Assembly (NCBI GenBank): GCA_001899085.1
Contig: MKVB01000002.1
Span: forward strand, 783,122-847,121
DNA from: Devosia sp. 66-14
GTDB taxonomy: Bacteria > Pseudomonadota > Alphaproteobacteria > Rhizobiales > Devosiaceae
Direction of reading: 5' to 3'
DNA: 64,000 nucleotides
A model generated the notes under the pieces. It made no database searches and was not told where the DNA came from. It saw nothing but the letters and a program-made list of their open reading frames with translations. Shown in pieces: positions 43,431 through 52,852 of this stretch. The position numbers were made by a program, and so were the translations under genes. The stretch's first letter is position 1. Each line of letters opens with the position of its first letter.

Positions 43431-44027
43431 TTACCCCGCCCGGCCCGCATGCCACGCCCGAAACCCCTCCACGTCTCGCACCCCATGATCCATCACCGCC
43501 TCGTACACCAGCGCGCTCGGGATCTTCTGCTCCGCCGGGTCACCGGCCGCCAGCACATGCTTGATGGCGAGAATCATGCCCCGATCCGCATCGGTCAGCC
43601 GCGGCAGCAGGGTGCGGAGATGCACCAGGTCAGGTTGGCGGTCGGGTTGGTCGACCAGCCAGATGTCGAAGGTCCAGTCGGCGCCGGCGGCGGTGCGCAC
43701 CGATAGGCCCAGATAGAGACCGTCGGGGTAGTTCTGCGGCTCGGCGTTCCAGCGGCCGCTGTCGTTGCGGAAGCGTACCGTCACCACCAGGTCGGTGCGC
43801 AGCACCAGCCGGGCGCCCAACTGGGCGAAGGCGCCGAGCGTCGCGGCGTCGAGCCTCTCGCAGCTCACGGTGATGTCGATGTCGCGGCGGACCATCAGGC
43901 CCAGCGCCGAGCTGCCCACCCGGGTGGGCTGACCGAGCTCCTGCAACTGGGCGACGAGATCGAGGGCGCGGACCACCTCGTCGGCCTCCGCCTGTAGCCG
44001 CGCCTGAATTGCCAGCAGATCATCCAT
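43431..44027 (-). CDS. Nucleotidyltransferase-fold protein
   Basis: A 198-aa product. The pattern VGSSALGLMVRRDIDITV is a typical GS...DxD nucleotidyltransferase core, with a third Asp later (DWTFDIWLVD). An N-terminal coiled helix (LQAEADEVVRALDLVAQL) precedes it, and a helical C-terminus follows. The family of small stand-alone NTases includes antibiotic-modifying and unknown enzymes; no specific substrate is evident. Single gene, ATG at 44027. Confidence 0.7.
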   Translation of the reverse strand: MDDLLAIQARLQAEADEVVRALDLVAQLQELGQPTRVGSSALGLMVRRDIDITVSCERLDAATLGAFAQLGARLVLRTDLVVTVRFRNDSGRWNAEPQNYPDGLYLGLSVRTAAGADWTFDIWLVDQPDRQPDLVHLRTLLPRLTDADRGMILAIKHVLAAGDPAEQKIPSALVYEAVMDHGVRDVEGFRAWHAGRAG

Positions 44028-44462
44028 CGCGGTGTGTCTCCGTGGTCGCCAAAGCCGCTGCTACAGCAATTCCGGCGACAGGCCTACTGGCGCATCGCAC
44101 CAACTCGCCATTGGGGCATGCTGCCAAAGTATCGGCGCGGTAGAACATGGCGGCGCGACTATTACGGGGTTGTCGATGCTGATTGTCAGCAGTCATTTGA
44201 ACGATCGATGGTGTCGGGGTGGTATGTCGCGTCGTTCCTGCCGCCAATGCGCTGCGCTCAACTCTCGGCTTTGCCGCTCCCGATGCGGCTATGCTGCGCG
44301 AGCGGCGCAGTTCTCAGAACGTTCCTCGCGGGAAAGTCGTATTACGTCGGGCCATTCCCGCTATGTTCCCGGTACCAACTGTTGCGTGCCGCCATTCCTG
44401 CTTCCCCCTATGAATCGGTGGACCTCCGCTTGACCTTGCGCCCGCGAGAGATTCAGGTGGCG
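44028..44462. other. Unassigned 435-bp stretch
   Basis: An open frame extends upstream from the next gene through this region, but its composition (Arg/Pro/Ser-rich, no motif) reads as non-coding. Moderately lower GC. Nothing else is seen. Confidence 0.4.
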
Positions 44463-45149
44463 ATGATGGAAGCGCAAAAGACACGAAAAGCGACGGGCGC
44501 CGGGACTACTGGCCTGCGCCAGTTCCTCGGCCTCGAACAGCAGCAGGGCTGGCTCGAGAGCGGCAGCGAGTTGCCCGATGCCGGCGAACGGGTCGAATCC
44601 ACCGAGGTGCGGTTCAGGTACCTGCCGCGCTACCACAAGCTGCGTGCCCTCCCGCAGGCGAGGGAGGTGCTGGAACTGCTCGGCATTTATGGCCGCGACT
44701 GTCTCCCGATGCCGCGCCGCACCGAGCGGTACTGGTGGTCGGTGTCCTGCCTGCCCTCCACCTCCGACAAGCCGCTGGTGCGGGTCAATGCCAGCTGGAT
44801 GGAGCTCTTCACTCTCTATGCCGATGGCGATGGGGTGCGCGGGCGGTTCATCCTGCATCTCTCCGATTTCACCAGCGACGGCTCGGTCACCCCGGAGCAG
44901 CTGGACGAGCACCTGGTGGAGCAGGGGGCCCTTGCGCCGGAAGATGTCGGCTGGTTCTTTCCCAATGGCGCCGACATGTTCGGCATCAAGGTGCGCGGCG
45001 CCGCGTCGCTGCACAAAATGCTCGCCAGCCCGCACCTGCTGCGCGCCATTCGTCGCTTCAACCTCACGCATATGAACCGCGGCCGCAACGCCTACCAGGC
45101 GAGCCACAGCTACAGCGTCGCCGATCACATGCTGGATCAGGGCGGCTGA
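44463..45149 (+). CDS. Conserved-looking protein of unknown function
   Basis: A 228-aa soluble protein. The start at ATG 44463 has AGGTGG upstream and marks the point where good composition begins (MMEAQKTRK). Features include YRYLPRYHKL-like aromatic stretches (RFRYLPRYHKLRALPQAREVLELL), RYWWSVSCLPSTSDKPLVRVNASWMELFTLY, and a C-terminal LTHMNRGRNAYQASHSYSVADHML. No family is recognised. Codon use matches the host chromosome. Confidence 0.65.
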   Translation: MMEAQKTRKATGAGTTGLRQFLGLEQQQGWLESGSELPDAGERVESTEVRFRYLPRYHKLRALPQAREVLELLGIYGRDCLPMPRRTERYWWSVSCLPSTSDKPLVRVNASWMELFTLYADGDGVRGRFILHLSDFTSDGSVTPEQLDEHLVEQGALAPEDVGWFFPNGADMFGIKVRGAASLHKMLASPHLLRAIRRFNLTHMNRGRNAYQASHSYSVADHMLDQGG

Positions 45150-45177
45150 CCGTCCCGCGCGCGACTGGCTCGGTGGG

Positions 45178-45468
45178 CTATTCCGTCTTGGCGCGGCGAG
45201 GCCTCTGCATCCAGCGGCGCAACAGCCTGAGGATGAAATAGGCGATCAGCGCTGCGGCGCCATAGACCAGCCAGGTGGTCAACGGATCCAGCCTGTTGGA
45301 GGGGTTGGCGAAGACGATGATGATCGGCAGCACCAGCGTGCCGATCCCATCGGCTATGGCGTAGTCGAGCCGCGTGATCTTGTGGATCGCCCAGCCAAGC
45401 AGGCCGCCGATGATGAGTGAGCCGATCGTCGCGCCGATGACGAGGCCGCCCAGATATGCTGGATTCAT
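45178..45468 (-). CDS. Small three-helix membrane protein
   Basis: A 96-aa product with hydrophobic segments at about 5-27, 40-55 and 66-84 and a basic C-terminus (RRWMQRPRRAKTE). A perfect dyad CCAATA-CAA-TATTGG lies at 45482-45496 just upstream of the start. No family is recognised. Confidence 0.65.
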   Translation of the reverse strand: MNPAYLGGLVIGATIGSLIIGGLLGWAIHKITRLDYAIADGIGTLVLPIIIVFANPSNRLDPLTTWLVYGAAALIAYFILRLLRRWMQRPRRAKTE

Positions 45469-45481
45469 GATTGTCCCCCCT

Positions 45482-45496
45482 CCAATACAATATTGG
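45482..45496. promoter_or_regulatory. Candidate operator before the small membrane protein
   Basis: Perfect inverted repeat CCAATA/TATTGG with a 3-nt spacer, 14 bp from the ATG at 45468. Could bind a repressor of that gene; unproven. Confidence 0.35.
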
Positions 45497-45557
45497 TATT
45501 TGCAGTTCGTCGCCTTGTCACGCCACCCAGCGGTTCAGCGCCGTGATGCGCGGCCCA

Positions 45558-46952
45558 TCAGGCGCCGGGGAACCTGAGACTTGCCTCGAACCCGTCGGAC
45601 CAGCCGGTCACCGGGGAGCGGAGCAACAGCTGGCCGCCGACCTGCTGCATGATGGTGGCGACCACCGCCAGGCCCAGCCCGGTGCCGCCGGCCCGCGTCG
45701 CGCCGCGGGCAAAACGCTCGGTCAGCCGCGCCAGCACATCGGGAGTTACGATCGGGCCGTGGTTGCGCACCGTCACCGTGGCGCCAGGCCCGACCTCCAC
45801 CAGCACCGGCCCCTGCGGGGCGCCGTGGATCAGGGCGTTCTGGATCAGGTTGCGCAGCGCGATGGCGAACGCATCGGGGTTGATCCGCTGCCTGAGCTGC
45901 GCGCCCGGGTGCCGCTCGAGATAGACCCGGCCTCGAGTGGCCGATTGCGCCTCGAAATCGCGGAGCACCAGCTCGAGCACCGGCGCGAGGTCGACCACCT
46001 CCTCGGAGCGTGCGAAACCGGCTTCGAGCCGCGACAGCTGCAGCAGCTTTTCGGAAAGGTCGGAGAGGCCGCGCAGCGCATGCTCCACTTCCTTCAGCCG
46101 CGGCGCCGCGACATGGTCGCCCAGTTCGCGGGCCAATCGCTGCGTCTGCGCCAGCGCCCCGGCAATCGGCGTCCTCAGCTCATGCGCGCTGCTTGCCGCA
46201 AAAGTGCGTTCGGCCTCCATGGCGGCGCGCAGCCGGCCCAGCAACCCCTCGATCTCGCGGGCGATCGGCGCCAGTTCGGCCGGCTGGTCGTCATCGTCGA
46301 GCGGGGTGAGGTTGGTGCCGCTGCGCTGCGCCACGTCGCGGCTGAGCCGCTTGACCGGCTGCAGCGCCACCCGCACCGCCTGCCAGATGCCGAGCCCGAC
46401 CAGTGGCAGCAGCGCCGCCAGCGGCCAGAGCAGTCCGGCGATCGCCCCCCATAGCGCCTCGTCGCGGGCGTTGCTGGTTTCGAGCACGAGGATGCCCGTA
46501 CCGGTGCGCCGGTCGGTGGATTTGAAGGCGCGATGCCCGTCGACGAACAACAACCCGTCCGCCGCCGGCAGCACCGGCAGCGCCGTGGGGGCGTCCTCGG
46601 CGCGCAACTGCACCACGCCGTAGCGGTCGAACACCACGTAGGTGAAGGATTCGCTCTGCGGGGCAATCTCCTTGCCGCGCGACAGCAGGCGGTCCTCGCG
46701 CTTGCCGGGGCCGCGATTGTCGTCCTCGCGCCCCAGCCGCGGCACCGGATCGCGGCCGCGCGAGGCGTCGCCGACATCGCGGTTGGCAAGCGGCAGCAGG
46801 CGGAAGGCGCTCTGGCGCAGCGTCTCGTCGAAGGCCTGCTCCAGCTCGTTGCGCAGCACCACGGTCGAGATCGCGGCGCCGCCGAGCCAGAACACCAGCA
46901 TGGCGATGCTGAGCCACACCGCCAGCCGCACGGCAATCGAGCGGCGCTTCAT
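45558..46952 (-). CDS. QseC/TctE-type sensor histidine kinase
   Basis: A 464-aa membrane kinase. Two transmembrane helices (about 10-33 and 170-192) enclose a periplasmic sensor of about 135 residues with a charged RGRDPVPRLGREDDNRGPGK patch. HAMP and HisKA follow with His257 in SSAHELRTP, then the N box (NLIQNALIHG) and G box (GGTGLGLAVV). Its ATG at 46952 overlaps the response-regulator stop by 4 bp. The pair is divergent from a Spy-like periplasmic protein, suggesting envelope or metal-stress sensing. Confidence 0.9.
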   Translation of the reverse strand: MKRRSIAVRLAVWLSIAMLVFWLGGAAISTVVLRNELEQAFDETLRQSAFRLLPLANRDVGDASRGRDPVPRLGREDDNRGPGKREDRLLSRGKEIAPQSESFTYVVFDRYGVVQLRAEDAPTALPVLPAADGLLFVDGHRAFKSTDRRTGTGILVLETSNARDEALWGAIAGLLWPLAALLPLVGLGIWQAVRVALQPVKRLSRDVAQRSGTNLTPLDDDDQPAELAPIAREIEGLLGRLRAAMEAERTFAASSAHELRTPIAGALAQTQRLARELGDHVAAPRLKEVEHALRGLSDLSEKLLQLSRLEAGFARSEEVVDLAPVLELVLRDFEAQSATRGRVYLERHPGAQLRQRINPDAFAIALRNLIQNALIHGAPQGPVLVEVGPGATVTVRNHGPIVTPDVLARLTERFARGATRAGGTGLGLAVVATIMQQVGGQLLLRSPVTGWSDGFEASLRFPGA

Positions 46953-47605
46953 GGCTCGATCCTGTAGCCCATGCCGCGCACCGTGGTGATGACGCTCTGG
47001 CCCAGTTTCTTGCGCAACCGGCTGACATAGACCTCGACGGCATTGCCTTCGATCTCGGCGCCGAACGGATAGAGCGAATCCTCGATCTCGGCCTTGGTGA
47101 CGATGCCGCCGCGCCGGCTCAGCAGGCGTTCCAGCACCGCCCACTCGCGCGCCGTGACGCCGATCGGCTTGTCGCCCAGGGTGATCGTGCGGGTGGCGAG
47201 GTTGACGCTGGCCTCGCCCAGCCGCAGCTGCGGCTGGGCGAGGCCGGCATAGCGCCGCGCCACCGCCGAGACACGGGCGCTCAGCTCGTCGAGATCGAAC
47301 GGCTTGACCAGGTAATCGTCGGCCCCGGCATTGAGCCCCTCGATGCGGATCGCCACCTGGTCCTGCGCCGTGGTGACGATCACCGGCACCGGGTTGCCCG
47401 CGCGGCGGAGCTGTTTCAGCAGATCGAGGCCGCGGCCGTCGGGCAGGCTCAGGTCGAGCAGGATCAGGCCATATTCCACCGTGTCGAGCGCGGCGCGGGC
47501 ATCGTCGAGGCGCTGCATCCAGTCGACGCCGTGGCCATCGGCGCGCACATGGTCGCGGATCGCCTCGCCGAGCACATAGTCGTCCTCAATCAGCAGAATG
47601 CGCAC
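46949..47605 (-). CDS. OmpR-family response regulator
   Basis: A 218-aa regulator. The receiver has acidic pocket E7/D8/D9, phospho-acceptor Asp51 in LILLDLSLPDG, and YLVKPFDLDEL. The winged helix (about 125-218) contains TAREWAVLERLLSRRGGIVTKAEIEDSLY and ends VRGMGYRIEP, the QseB/PmrA/TctD type. First gene of the two-component operon; start 153 bp from the divergent Spy-like gene, whose promoter it probably controls. Confidence 0.92.
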   Translation of the reverse strand: MRILLIEDDYVLGEAIRDHVRADGHGVDWMQRLDDARAALDTVEYGLILLDLSLPDGRGLDLLKQLRRAGNPVPVIVTTAQDQVAIRIEGLNAGADDYLVKPFDLDELSARVSAVARRYAGLAQPQLRLGEASVNLATRTITLGDKPIGVTAREWAVLERLLSRRGGIVTKAEIEDSLYPFGAEIEGNAVEVYVSRLRKKLGQSVITTVRGMGYRIEP

Positions 47606-47758
47606 GCGACAGGCCCCTTTGGCCGGCCGGTCTAGCCCGCCAACCTGTCGCCAGCCTTACGAAAAATCTGCGCTGCTGCAAGGTCGCCGACAGCTGGGGC
47701 TGGTTGGTTGCCGTCACTTCGCAGCGACCCCGCCGCGATCCGCAGAGGAAAGACCATC

Positions 47759-48481
47759 ATGAACACGTCGACCCGCTTCCTTGTCACCACGGCGCTCGCC
47801 GGCCTCATGGGCCTCACCGCGCTGGCGCCCGGCGCCTATGCCCAGTCCGCTCCGGCGGCGCCCGCCGCTCCGAGCGTGGCGCAGCCCGACGATAATGGCG
47901 GCATGCGCGCCGATGGCGGCCCCCGCGGCAAGCGTCCGGGCGAGCACCGCGACGCGGGCCAGCGCGGCGGCATTGCCGGCGTGATCTGCAGCACCGATGG
48001 TGCGACGCAGCTGGAAACCCGGCTCGCCGACATCGCCACCAAGCTGGCGCTCACGGCCGAGCAGCAGCCGCTGTTCGATGCCTACCGCACCGCGGCCCTG
48101 ACGGCGCAGACCAGCTTCGCCGAAAGCTGCGCCAAGCTGCAGCCGGCCACGGCAACTCCGGCCACCCCGCCGGATGCACTGACCCAGCTGAAGAACCGCC
48201 AGGCGCGCGAGACGGCCCGGCTCGATGCGCTCAACGCGGTACTGCCCAGCTTCGAGGCGCTCTACAACAGCCTCACCGACGCCCAGAAGGCCGTGCTGCA
48301 GCCGCTGGTCGGCCCGCATCGCGGCGACCACGATCGGCGCGGCGATGATCGCGGCGGCGCCCGTGCCGGTCGCGGCGACGATCACCAGCGTGGCCGCGGC
48401 GACGACCGCGGGCGTGGTGGTCGCCATGACCGCTCCAGCATGATCGCACCGGCGCCGACCGACGGTACCGTCGCGGGCTGA
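47759..48481 (+). CDS. Spy/CpxP-like periplasmic protein with charged C-terminal tail
   Basis: A 240-aa exported protein. The signal peptide (about 1-29) ends AYA before QSAP. A helical domain (about 75-185) has the LTXXQ-type element twice: LALTAEQQPLFDAYR and SLTDAQKAVLQPLVG. The tail (about 190-230) is almost only Arg, Asp, Gly and His (GDHDRRGDDRGG). Spy/CpxP relatives are chaperones or metal-stress inhibitors of envelope kinases. The His/Asp-rich tail is a plausible metal-binding or disordered segment. Good ribosome site (AGAGGAAAG). Divergent from the QseBC-like genes. Confidence 0.8.
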   Translation: MNTSTRFLVTTALAGLMGLTALAPGAYAQSAPAAPAAPSVAQPDDNGGMRADGGPRGKRPGEHRDAGQRGGIAGVICSTDGATQLETRLADIATKLALTAEQQPLFDAYRTAALTAQTSFAESCAKLQPATATPATPPDALTQLKNRQARETARLDALNAVLPSFEALYNSLTDAQKAVLQPLVGPHRGDHDRRGDDRGGARAGRGDDHQRGRGDDRGRGGRHDRSSMIAPAPTDGTVAG

Positions 48482-48499
48482 GCTCCGCGATAAGCGCAG

Positions 48500-48533
48500 C
48501 CGGCGCCCCCTCCGATCTCCTGGGGGGCGCCGG
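48500..48533. terminator. Convergent terminator
   Basis: An 11-bp stem (CCGGCGCCCCC / GGGGGCGCCGG) between the convergent Spy-like gene and the autotransporter gene. Confidence 0.65.
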
Positions 48534-48574
48534 CAGAGCGCGATCGAGGAGCCGGCAGTTGTGCCGACTGTCCC

Positions 48575-51500
48575 CTAAAAACTCCCCCCGAGCGAGGCGC
48601 TGGCCTGGTGCGACTGGCCGTTGGCCGAGAGGCGCCCGTCATAGTTGGCGCCGAGCGACAGGCCGTTGGGCAGCTCGAAGGCGAACCCGGCGCCGAGGCG
48701 GACCCAGTTGGCGTCGGCGGGGGCGCCGCTGATGCTGAAGGGGCCGGTGCCGCCGGCAAAGCTGAACGCTTCGGTGGTGTCGGCGTCGGTGAGGCTCGCT
48801 TCGTAGAGGGCGCGCGCCTCGAGGGCGAGGGTGCCGGCTTCCAGCGCCACCTGCTGGCCAACCGCGAGCCCCAGACCCGCCGCGGCGGAGACATCGTCCC
48901 TGGCCTCGGCGGTGAGGCTGAAGGCGTCGGCGCCGGTTTCGGTGAAGCCGGGCCGGCCGAGCCAGCCGACAGAGAGGGTGCCGAGCGGCGCTAGGCTCAG
49001 CCCGCCACCCAGCTCGAACGCATGCGATGCCTCGAGTTGCAGGTTGGCCGATTGCGCCCAGTAATCGGCATGGGCGACGCTGCTGCTGCCGCCCACCGCG
49101 ATGGTGCGGTCGGTGGCGACATGGGCGGTGCCGACCGAGAGCGATCCGACCAGCGTCGTGGCGCCATCGCTCCAGCCGCCATAGGCGGCGGCCGAGAGGC
49201 TGTCGAATGCAGTTTCGGAGTTGCGGGCGGTGACGATCCCCTGGCCGTGCTGGTAGCCCAAAGCCACGCCGCCGAAGCCGCTGCCGCCACCGAGATTGAC
49301 CTCGTTCTCATAGCCCAGCGCCAGCCCGCCGGTGCTCCACTCGATCGCCGCCGCGTTGCCGTCACCGTTGAGCTTGCCATAGCTGCCGAGCGCACCGAGC
49401 CACGGCCGCGCCGTGCCCGGAGTCGCGCCGCCGAGGGTGGCATCGTCGATGGCGCCGATGCCGGAATTGCCGGGCGCCGCCGCATAGCCCAGCGGGCCGG
49501 CCGCCGCACCGGCGCCCGCCAGCCCCGCCGCGGTGCGGCGGTTGACGGTCTGGCCGAGCGCCGCAAAGCTCTGCTCCAGCACCTGCTGCATCGAGGCATG
49601 CGCCTCGCCCGAGATGGCGTCGAGGGCAGCCGGGGCGTCGGCCTCGCTGAGGCCCTGGAACAGGTCGAACCCGGCATTGCCGGCGCCGAGCGCGAACAGC
49701 GCGTCGCCCGCGGCGCACTGGTTGGCGGTGCTGCCCTCGAGGCAGAAGCTCACCGCTTCGAGGCTCGAGGTCAGGTAGAAATTCTGCCCGTCATGCGAAC
49801 CGGTGAAGTTGAGATAGGCGAAGTTGTCGATGATCTCGGGCGGCGCCGCGACGGTGAGGTCGCCGGGCGCGGTGGTGTCGATGATGGTGTAGACGAGGCC
49901 CGGGGTATAGGTGCGGCCGGTATCGGTGCCGTTGCCGGCGAGCACGCGGATCGTTGTTCCCGCTTCGATCGTCGCCGTGCCGGTGACATGGGTGATGTCG
50001 TTGTGCACCCCGGCCGTGTTGCCGCCATCGCTGAGCTCGATCTCGTAGATCGAACCGGCATTGAGGGTCAGCGCGCCAGTGGTCAGCGCGCCGATCGAGG
50101 TGCCTGGCGCCAGCACGGCGCCGTCGCCGACGCTGATCGCGCCATAGGTGCCGGTGCCGCCCAGCCGGGTGCCGCTCTCGGCCGTCACGTTCGACAGGAG
50201 CGTCCCGAGCACGTTGAGCCCGCCGCCGCTCACCGTGGTGGCGCCGGTAAAGGTATTGACCCCACTCAAGGTCAACGTGCCGGTGCCGGTCTTGATCAGC
50301 TGGCCCTTGCCCGCCAGCACGCCGCTGAAGTTGGTCGAGGCGTCGTTACCGCCCAGCGTCAGCTGCGCGCTGCCGCCGGCGGGCGCGTTGGTGGTGGGCG
50401 GGTTGCCGAGCTGCACTGTGCCGGCGCCGGCAAGGCTGCCAATGGTCTGGGTCTTGTTGTTGTCGATCCGCAGCGTCGCGCCGGCCGCCACCTCATAGGC
50501 GCTGGCGGCCGACAGCACGCCGGATTCGCGCGCCCTGAGCGTGCCGGCGCCGATCAGCGTCGGGCCCTCATAGGTGCTGGCGCCATACAGATGCAGCGTG
50601 CCGGCGCCCTGTTTGGTGAAGCCGCCCTCGCCGACGAGGCCGATATCCATGTACACCGCGTAGGTGCCGGTATCGATGGTGCCGCCACCCGCCTCGAGCG
50701 TGACGTCGCCGGTCTGAAACCCGGCGAACAGACCGAAATACTGGTCGGCGGTGAGCTTGAGCGTGCCGCCATCGAAGGCCACGGTGCCGGCGCCGTCATA
50801 GCGCTGCACCTGCTGGGCGCTGAGCTGGCCGCCACTCTCGAGCCGCAGGCTGGCGGTGGAGCCGGCTTCCTCGGCCATCATCACGTAGTCGGTGACGACC
50901 TGGCCGCCTTCCGAGATGGTGAGCGTGCCGTTGGCGCCGGCGCGGCTGCCGAGCGAGATCTGGGTGGTTTCCACCGTTCCGCCATCGGTGACCAGCAGGG
51001 AACCCTTGCCCTCGAGCCCGATCATCAGTTGGGAATCCATCACCCAGCTGGAGCCCGCGCCGGTGACCGTCGCGCTTGCGGCGTCCTCGGCAGCGCTGCT
51101 GGCGTCGATGTAGCCGCCGCCGCTTTCGACGGTGGCGCCGCCGCTGACGGTGAACGTCCCATTGTCGGTGATGACGACACCGCCATGCGCCAGCAACTGG
51201 GTGTCCGTCCCATCCACGGTGGCGGTGCCCTTGCCGCCATAGCCGACATAGAGCGAGTTGAAGATTTCGACATAGGCGCCATCACTGACGTCCAGCGTAC
51301 CGGTGCCGCCGCCAAGGCCGCCGACATACATGTCGCCTTCGTCGATGTAGCGCGAGTCGGTTCCGGTGACGGTCAGCGCGCCCTCCGAGCCGTACGCGTA
51401 ACCGATCCACGTGCCATTGGTGTTGACCGAGCCGCCATTCTGGACCGTGACGGTGCCCTTGCCGAAATAGCCGACAAGCATGCCGGCGCCCTCGAGCCAG

Positions 51501-52042
51501 GTGCTCCAGTTGGAGCCGGCGCCATCGATGGTCACAATACCCTCGGAGCCGGCCTCTGCCCCGATGACGCCCTGCTGGCTCCCCACCGTGCCGCCCTCGA
51601 GGATTTCGAGTTCGCCGGTGCCGCCCTGTCCGAGGCTGATGGCGAGCTGGGATTCGAAGCTGGCGGCAGACCCGACCACAGAGAGCTTGCCGGTGCCGCC
51701 GGCTTTGCCGATGGCGGCGATATAGGCGTTCAGTTCGCCATCCTCGATGCGCAAGGCGCCCTCGGCGCCGTCGCCGATGCTCAGGTTGCCGGTGCTGCCG
51801 CTGCCGCCGCCGGCAATCACCGCCGTGGTGGGGCCATTGATCACCACGTCGCGAGTATTGTCGGGAGGCGCGCCCAGCCAGTTGCCGACGGTGAACCAAT
51901 CGTCCGATACACCGCCCGCCCAGCTGGCGGTCTGCGCCAAGGTGGGGCTGGCGCCGAAGGCGCTCAGTGCGGTCGCCGTCAGCAGAGTGGCGGCGAGCGT
52001 CGCAAGGCGTGGCGCGCGAGCGGCTTGGGTGTGGCAGTGCAT
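48575..52042 (-). CDS. Autotransporter (type Va secretion) adhesin-like protein
   Basis: A 1155-aa surface protein. The signal peptide is about 1-36 (ending TLA before Q). The passenger (about 40-830) is a Gly/Thr-rich beta-helix. Its first part carries repeats of the form V-x-G-x-[GD]-S-x-W...G...[LM]-x-V-G-x-x-G-x-G-[TS]-[LV]. Typical PATR-like units follow (LTKTGTGTLTLSG, FTKQGAGTLHLYG). A C-terminal autotransporter beta-barrel (about 890-1155) ends in the BAM signal S-F. The ATG at 52042 has GGGGGA 7 nt upstream; the 37-residue upstream extension is rejected. Divergent from a NarL-type regulator. Confidence 0.88.
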   Translation of the reverse strand: MHCHTQAARAPRLATLAATLLTATALSAFGASPTLAQTASWAGGVSDDWFTVGNWLGAPPDNTRDVVINGPTTAVIAGGGSGSTGNLSIGDGAEGALRIEDGELNAYIAAIGKAGGTGKLSVVGSAASFESQLAISLGQGGTGELEILEGGTVGSQQGVIGAEAGSEGIVTIDGAGSNWSTWLEGAGMLVGYFGKGTVTVQNGGSVNTNGTWIGYAYGSEGALTVTGTDSRYIDEGDMYVGGLGGGTGTLDVSDGAYVEIFNSLYVGYGGKGTATVDGTDTQLLAHGGVVITDNGTFTVSGGATVESGGGYIDASSAAEDAASATVTGAGSSWVMDSQLMIGLEGKGSLLVTDGGTVETTQISLGSRAGANGTLTISEGGQVVTDYVMMAEEAGSTASLRLESGGQLSAQQVQRYDGAGTVAFDGGTLKLTADQYFGLFAGFQTGDVTLEAGGGTIDTGTYAVYMDIGLVGEGGFTKQGAGTLHLYGASTYEGPTLIGAGTLRARESGVLSAASAYEVAAGATLRIDNNKTQTIGSLAGAGTVQLGNPPTTNAPAGGSAQLTLGGNDASTNFSGVLAGKGQLIKTGTGTLTLSGVNTFTGATTVSGGGLNVLGTLLSNVTAESGTRLGGTGTYGAISVGDGAVLAPGTSIGALTTGALTLNAGSIYEIELSDGGNTAGVHNDITHVTGTATIEAGTTIRVLAGNGTDTGRTYTPGLVYTIIDTTAPGDLTVAAPPEIIDNFAYLNFTGSHDGQNFYLTSSLEAVSFCLEGSTANQCAAGDALFALGAGNAGFDLFQGLSEADAPAALDAISGEAHASMQQVLEQSFAALGQTVNRRTAAGLAGAGAAAGPLGYAAAPGNSGIGAIDDATLGGATPGTARPWLGALGSYGKLNGDGNAAAIEWSTGGLALGYENEVNLGGGSGFGGVALGYQHGQGIVTARNSETAFDSLSAAAYGGWSDGATTLVGSLSVGTAHVATDRTIAVGGSSSVAHADYWAQSANLQLEASHAFELGGGLSLAPLGTLSVGWLGRPGFTETGADAFSLTAEARDDVSAAAGLGLAVGQQVALEAGTLALEARALYEASLTDADTTEAFSFAGGTGPFSISGAPADANWVRLGAGFAFELPNGLSLGANYDGRLSANGQSHQASASLGGSF

Positions 52043-52134
52043 GGCTATTCCCCCGTCCATACGTCGCCGCGCGGGGGGACTCGGAGCCACCGCGGGGCAG
52101 GGGGCACTATTGAGCGCGGGCGGCACCTCACATA

Positions 52135-52150
52135 TCGCTAGAAATAGCGA
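52135..52150. promoter_or_regulatory. Candidate operator, autotransporter/regulator intergenic
   Basis: The dyad TCGCTA-GAAA-TAGCGA lies in the 165-bp divergent promoter region between the autotransporter and the response regulator. A second dyad follows at 52153-52173 (AGCACG / CGTGCT). They may bind the adjacent NarL-type regulator. Confidence 0.45.
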
Positions 52151-52207
52151 CAAGCACGTCGTGGCGCCGTGCTAGATCAGGGCGCCGGGTCTGGCAGGGG
52201 GGAATTC

Positions 52208-52852
52208 GTGACGACAGGGTCGGTGCCCCTCAAGGTGACGATCGTCGAGGACGATGCGTCGTTCCGCAGCAGCTTCGTTGCCGCGGTCGAGGCGGCCGAG
52301 GATATGGTGCTGCATGCGGCAGCCGAGAACGTCGCCCAGGCGATGGCGCTGCTCGCCGGTGCGCCGGCCGATATCCTGGTTGTCGATCTGGGGCTGCCCG
52401 ATGGCTCGGGTATCGAAGTGATCCGGGCCGCGCACGGCGCCTGGCCCGAGTGCGGCATCATGGTCTCGACCACCTTCGCCGACGACCGGCATGTCATTCC
52501 CTCGATCGAGGCGGGGGCGGCGGGCTATCTGCTGAAGGACAGTTCGGCGAGCCGGATGGCCGACGATATCCGCACCCTGCATTCGGGCGGCAGCCCGATC
52601 AGCCCGCGCATCGCGAGGAAAATCCTGTTGCGGTTCAGGCCGGTAGAGGCGCCGGCGCAACCATTGCTGTCGCCACGCGAAAAGCAGGCGCTCGAGCTGA
52701 TCACCAAGGGCTTCAGCTATGACGAGATCGCCGAACTGATGGGGGTGACGCGCAACACGGTGATGACCTTCGTCCGCCGCATCTACCAGAAGCTCGAGGT
52801 TTCGTCGAAGGCCGAGGCGATCTTCGAGGCGCGCAGCCATGGCCTTCTATAA
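52208..52852 (+). CDS. NarL/FixJ-family response regulator
   Basis: A 214-aa regulator. The receiver has acidic pocket E14/D15/D16, phospho-acceptor Asp60 in LVVDLGLPDGSG, and Lys in YLLKDSS. The LuxR-type HTH (about 155-214) reads LSPREKQALELITKGFSYDEIAELMGVTRNTVMTFVRRIYQKL. The GTG at 52208, preceded by GGGGGG, is preferred over an upstream GTG at 52169. It overlaps the kinase gene by 14 bp. Divergent from the autotransporter, its probable target. Confidence 0.92.
   Translation: MTTGSVPLKVTIVEDDASFRSSFVAAVEAAEDMVLHAAAENVAQAMALLAGAPADILVVDLGLPDGSGIEVIRAAHGAWPECGIMVSTTFADDRHVIPSIEAGAAGYLLKDSSASRMADDIRTLHSGGSPISPRIARKILLRFRPVEAPAQPLLSPREKQALELITKGFSYDEIAELMGVTRNTVMTFVRRIYQKLEVSSKAEAIFEARSHGLL

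Noticed and set aside
44034-44462. Long N-terminal extension of the 228-aa protein
   Set aside because: Open by chance in GC-rich DNA; composition is Arg/Ser/Pro noise and a good ribosome site occurs at 44463.
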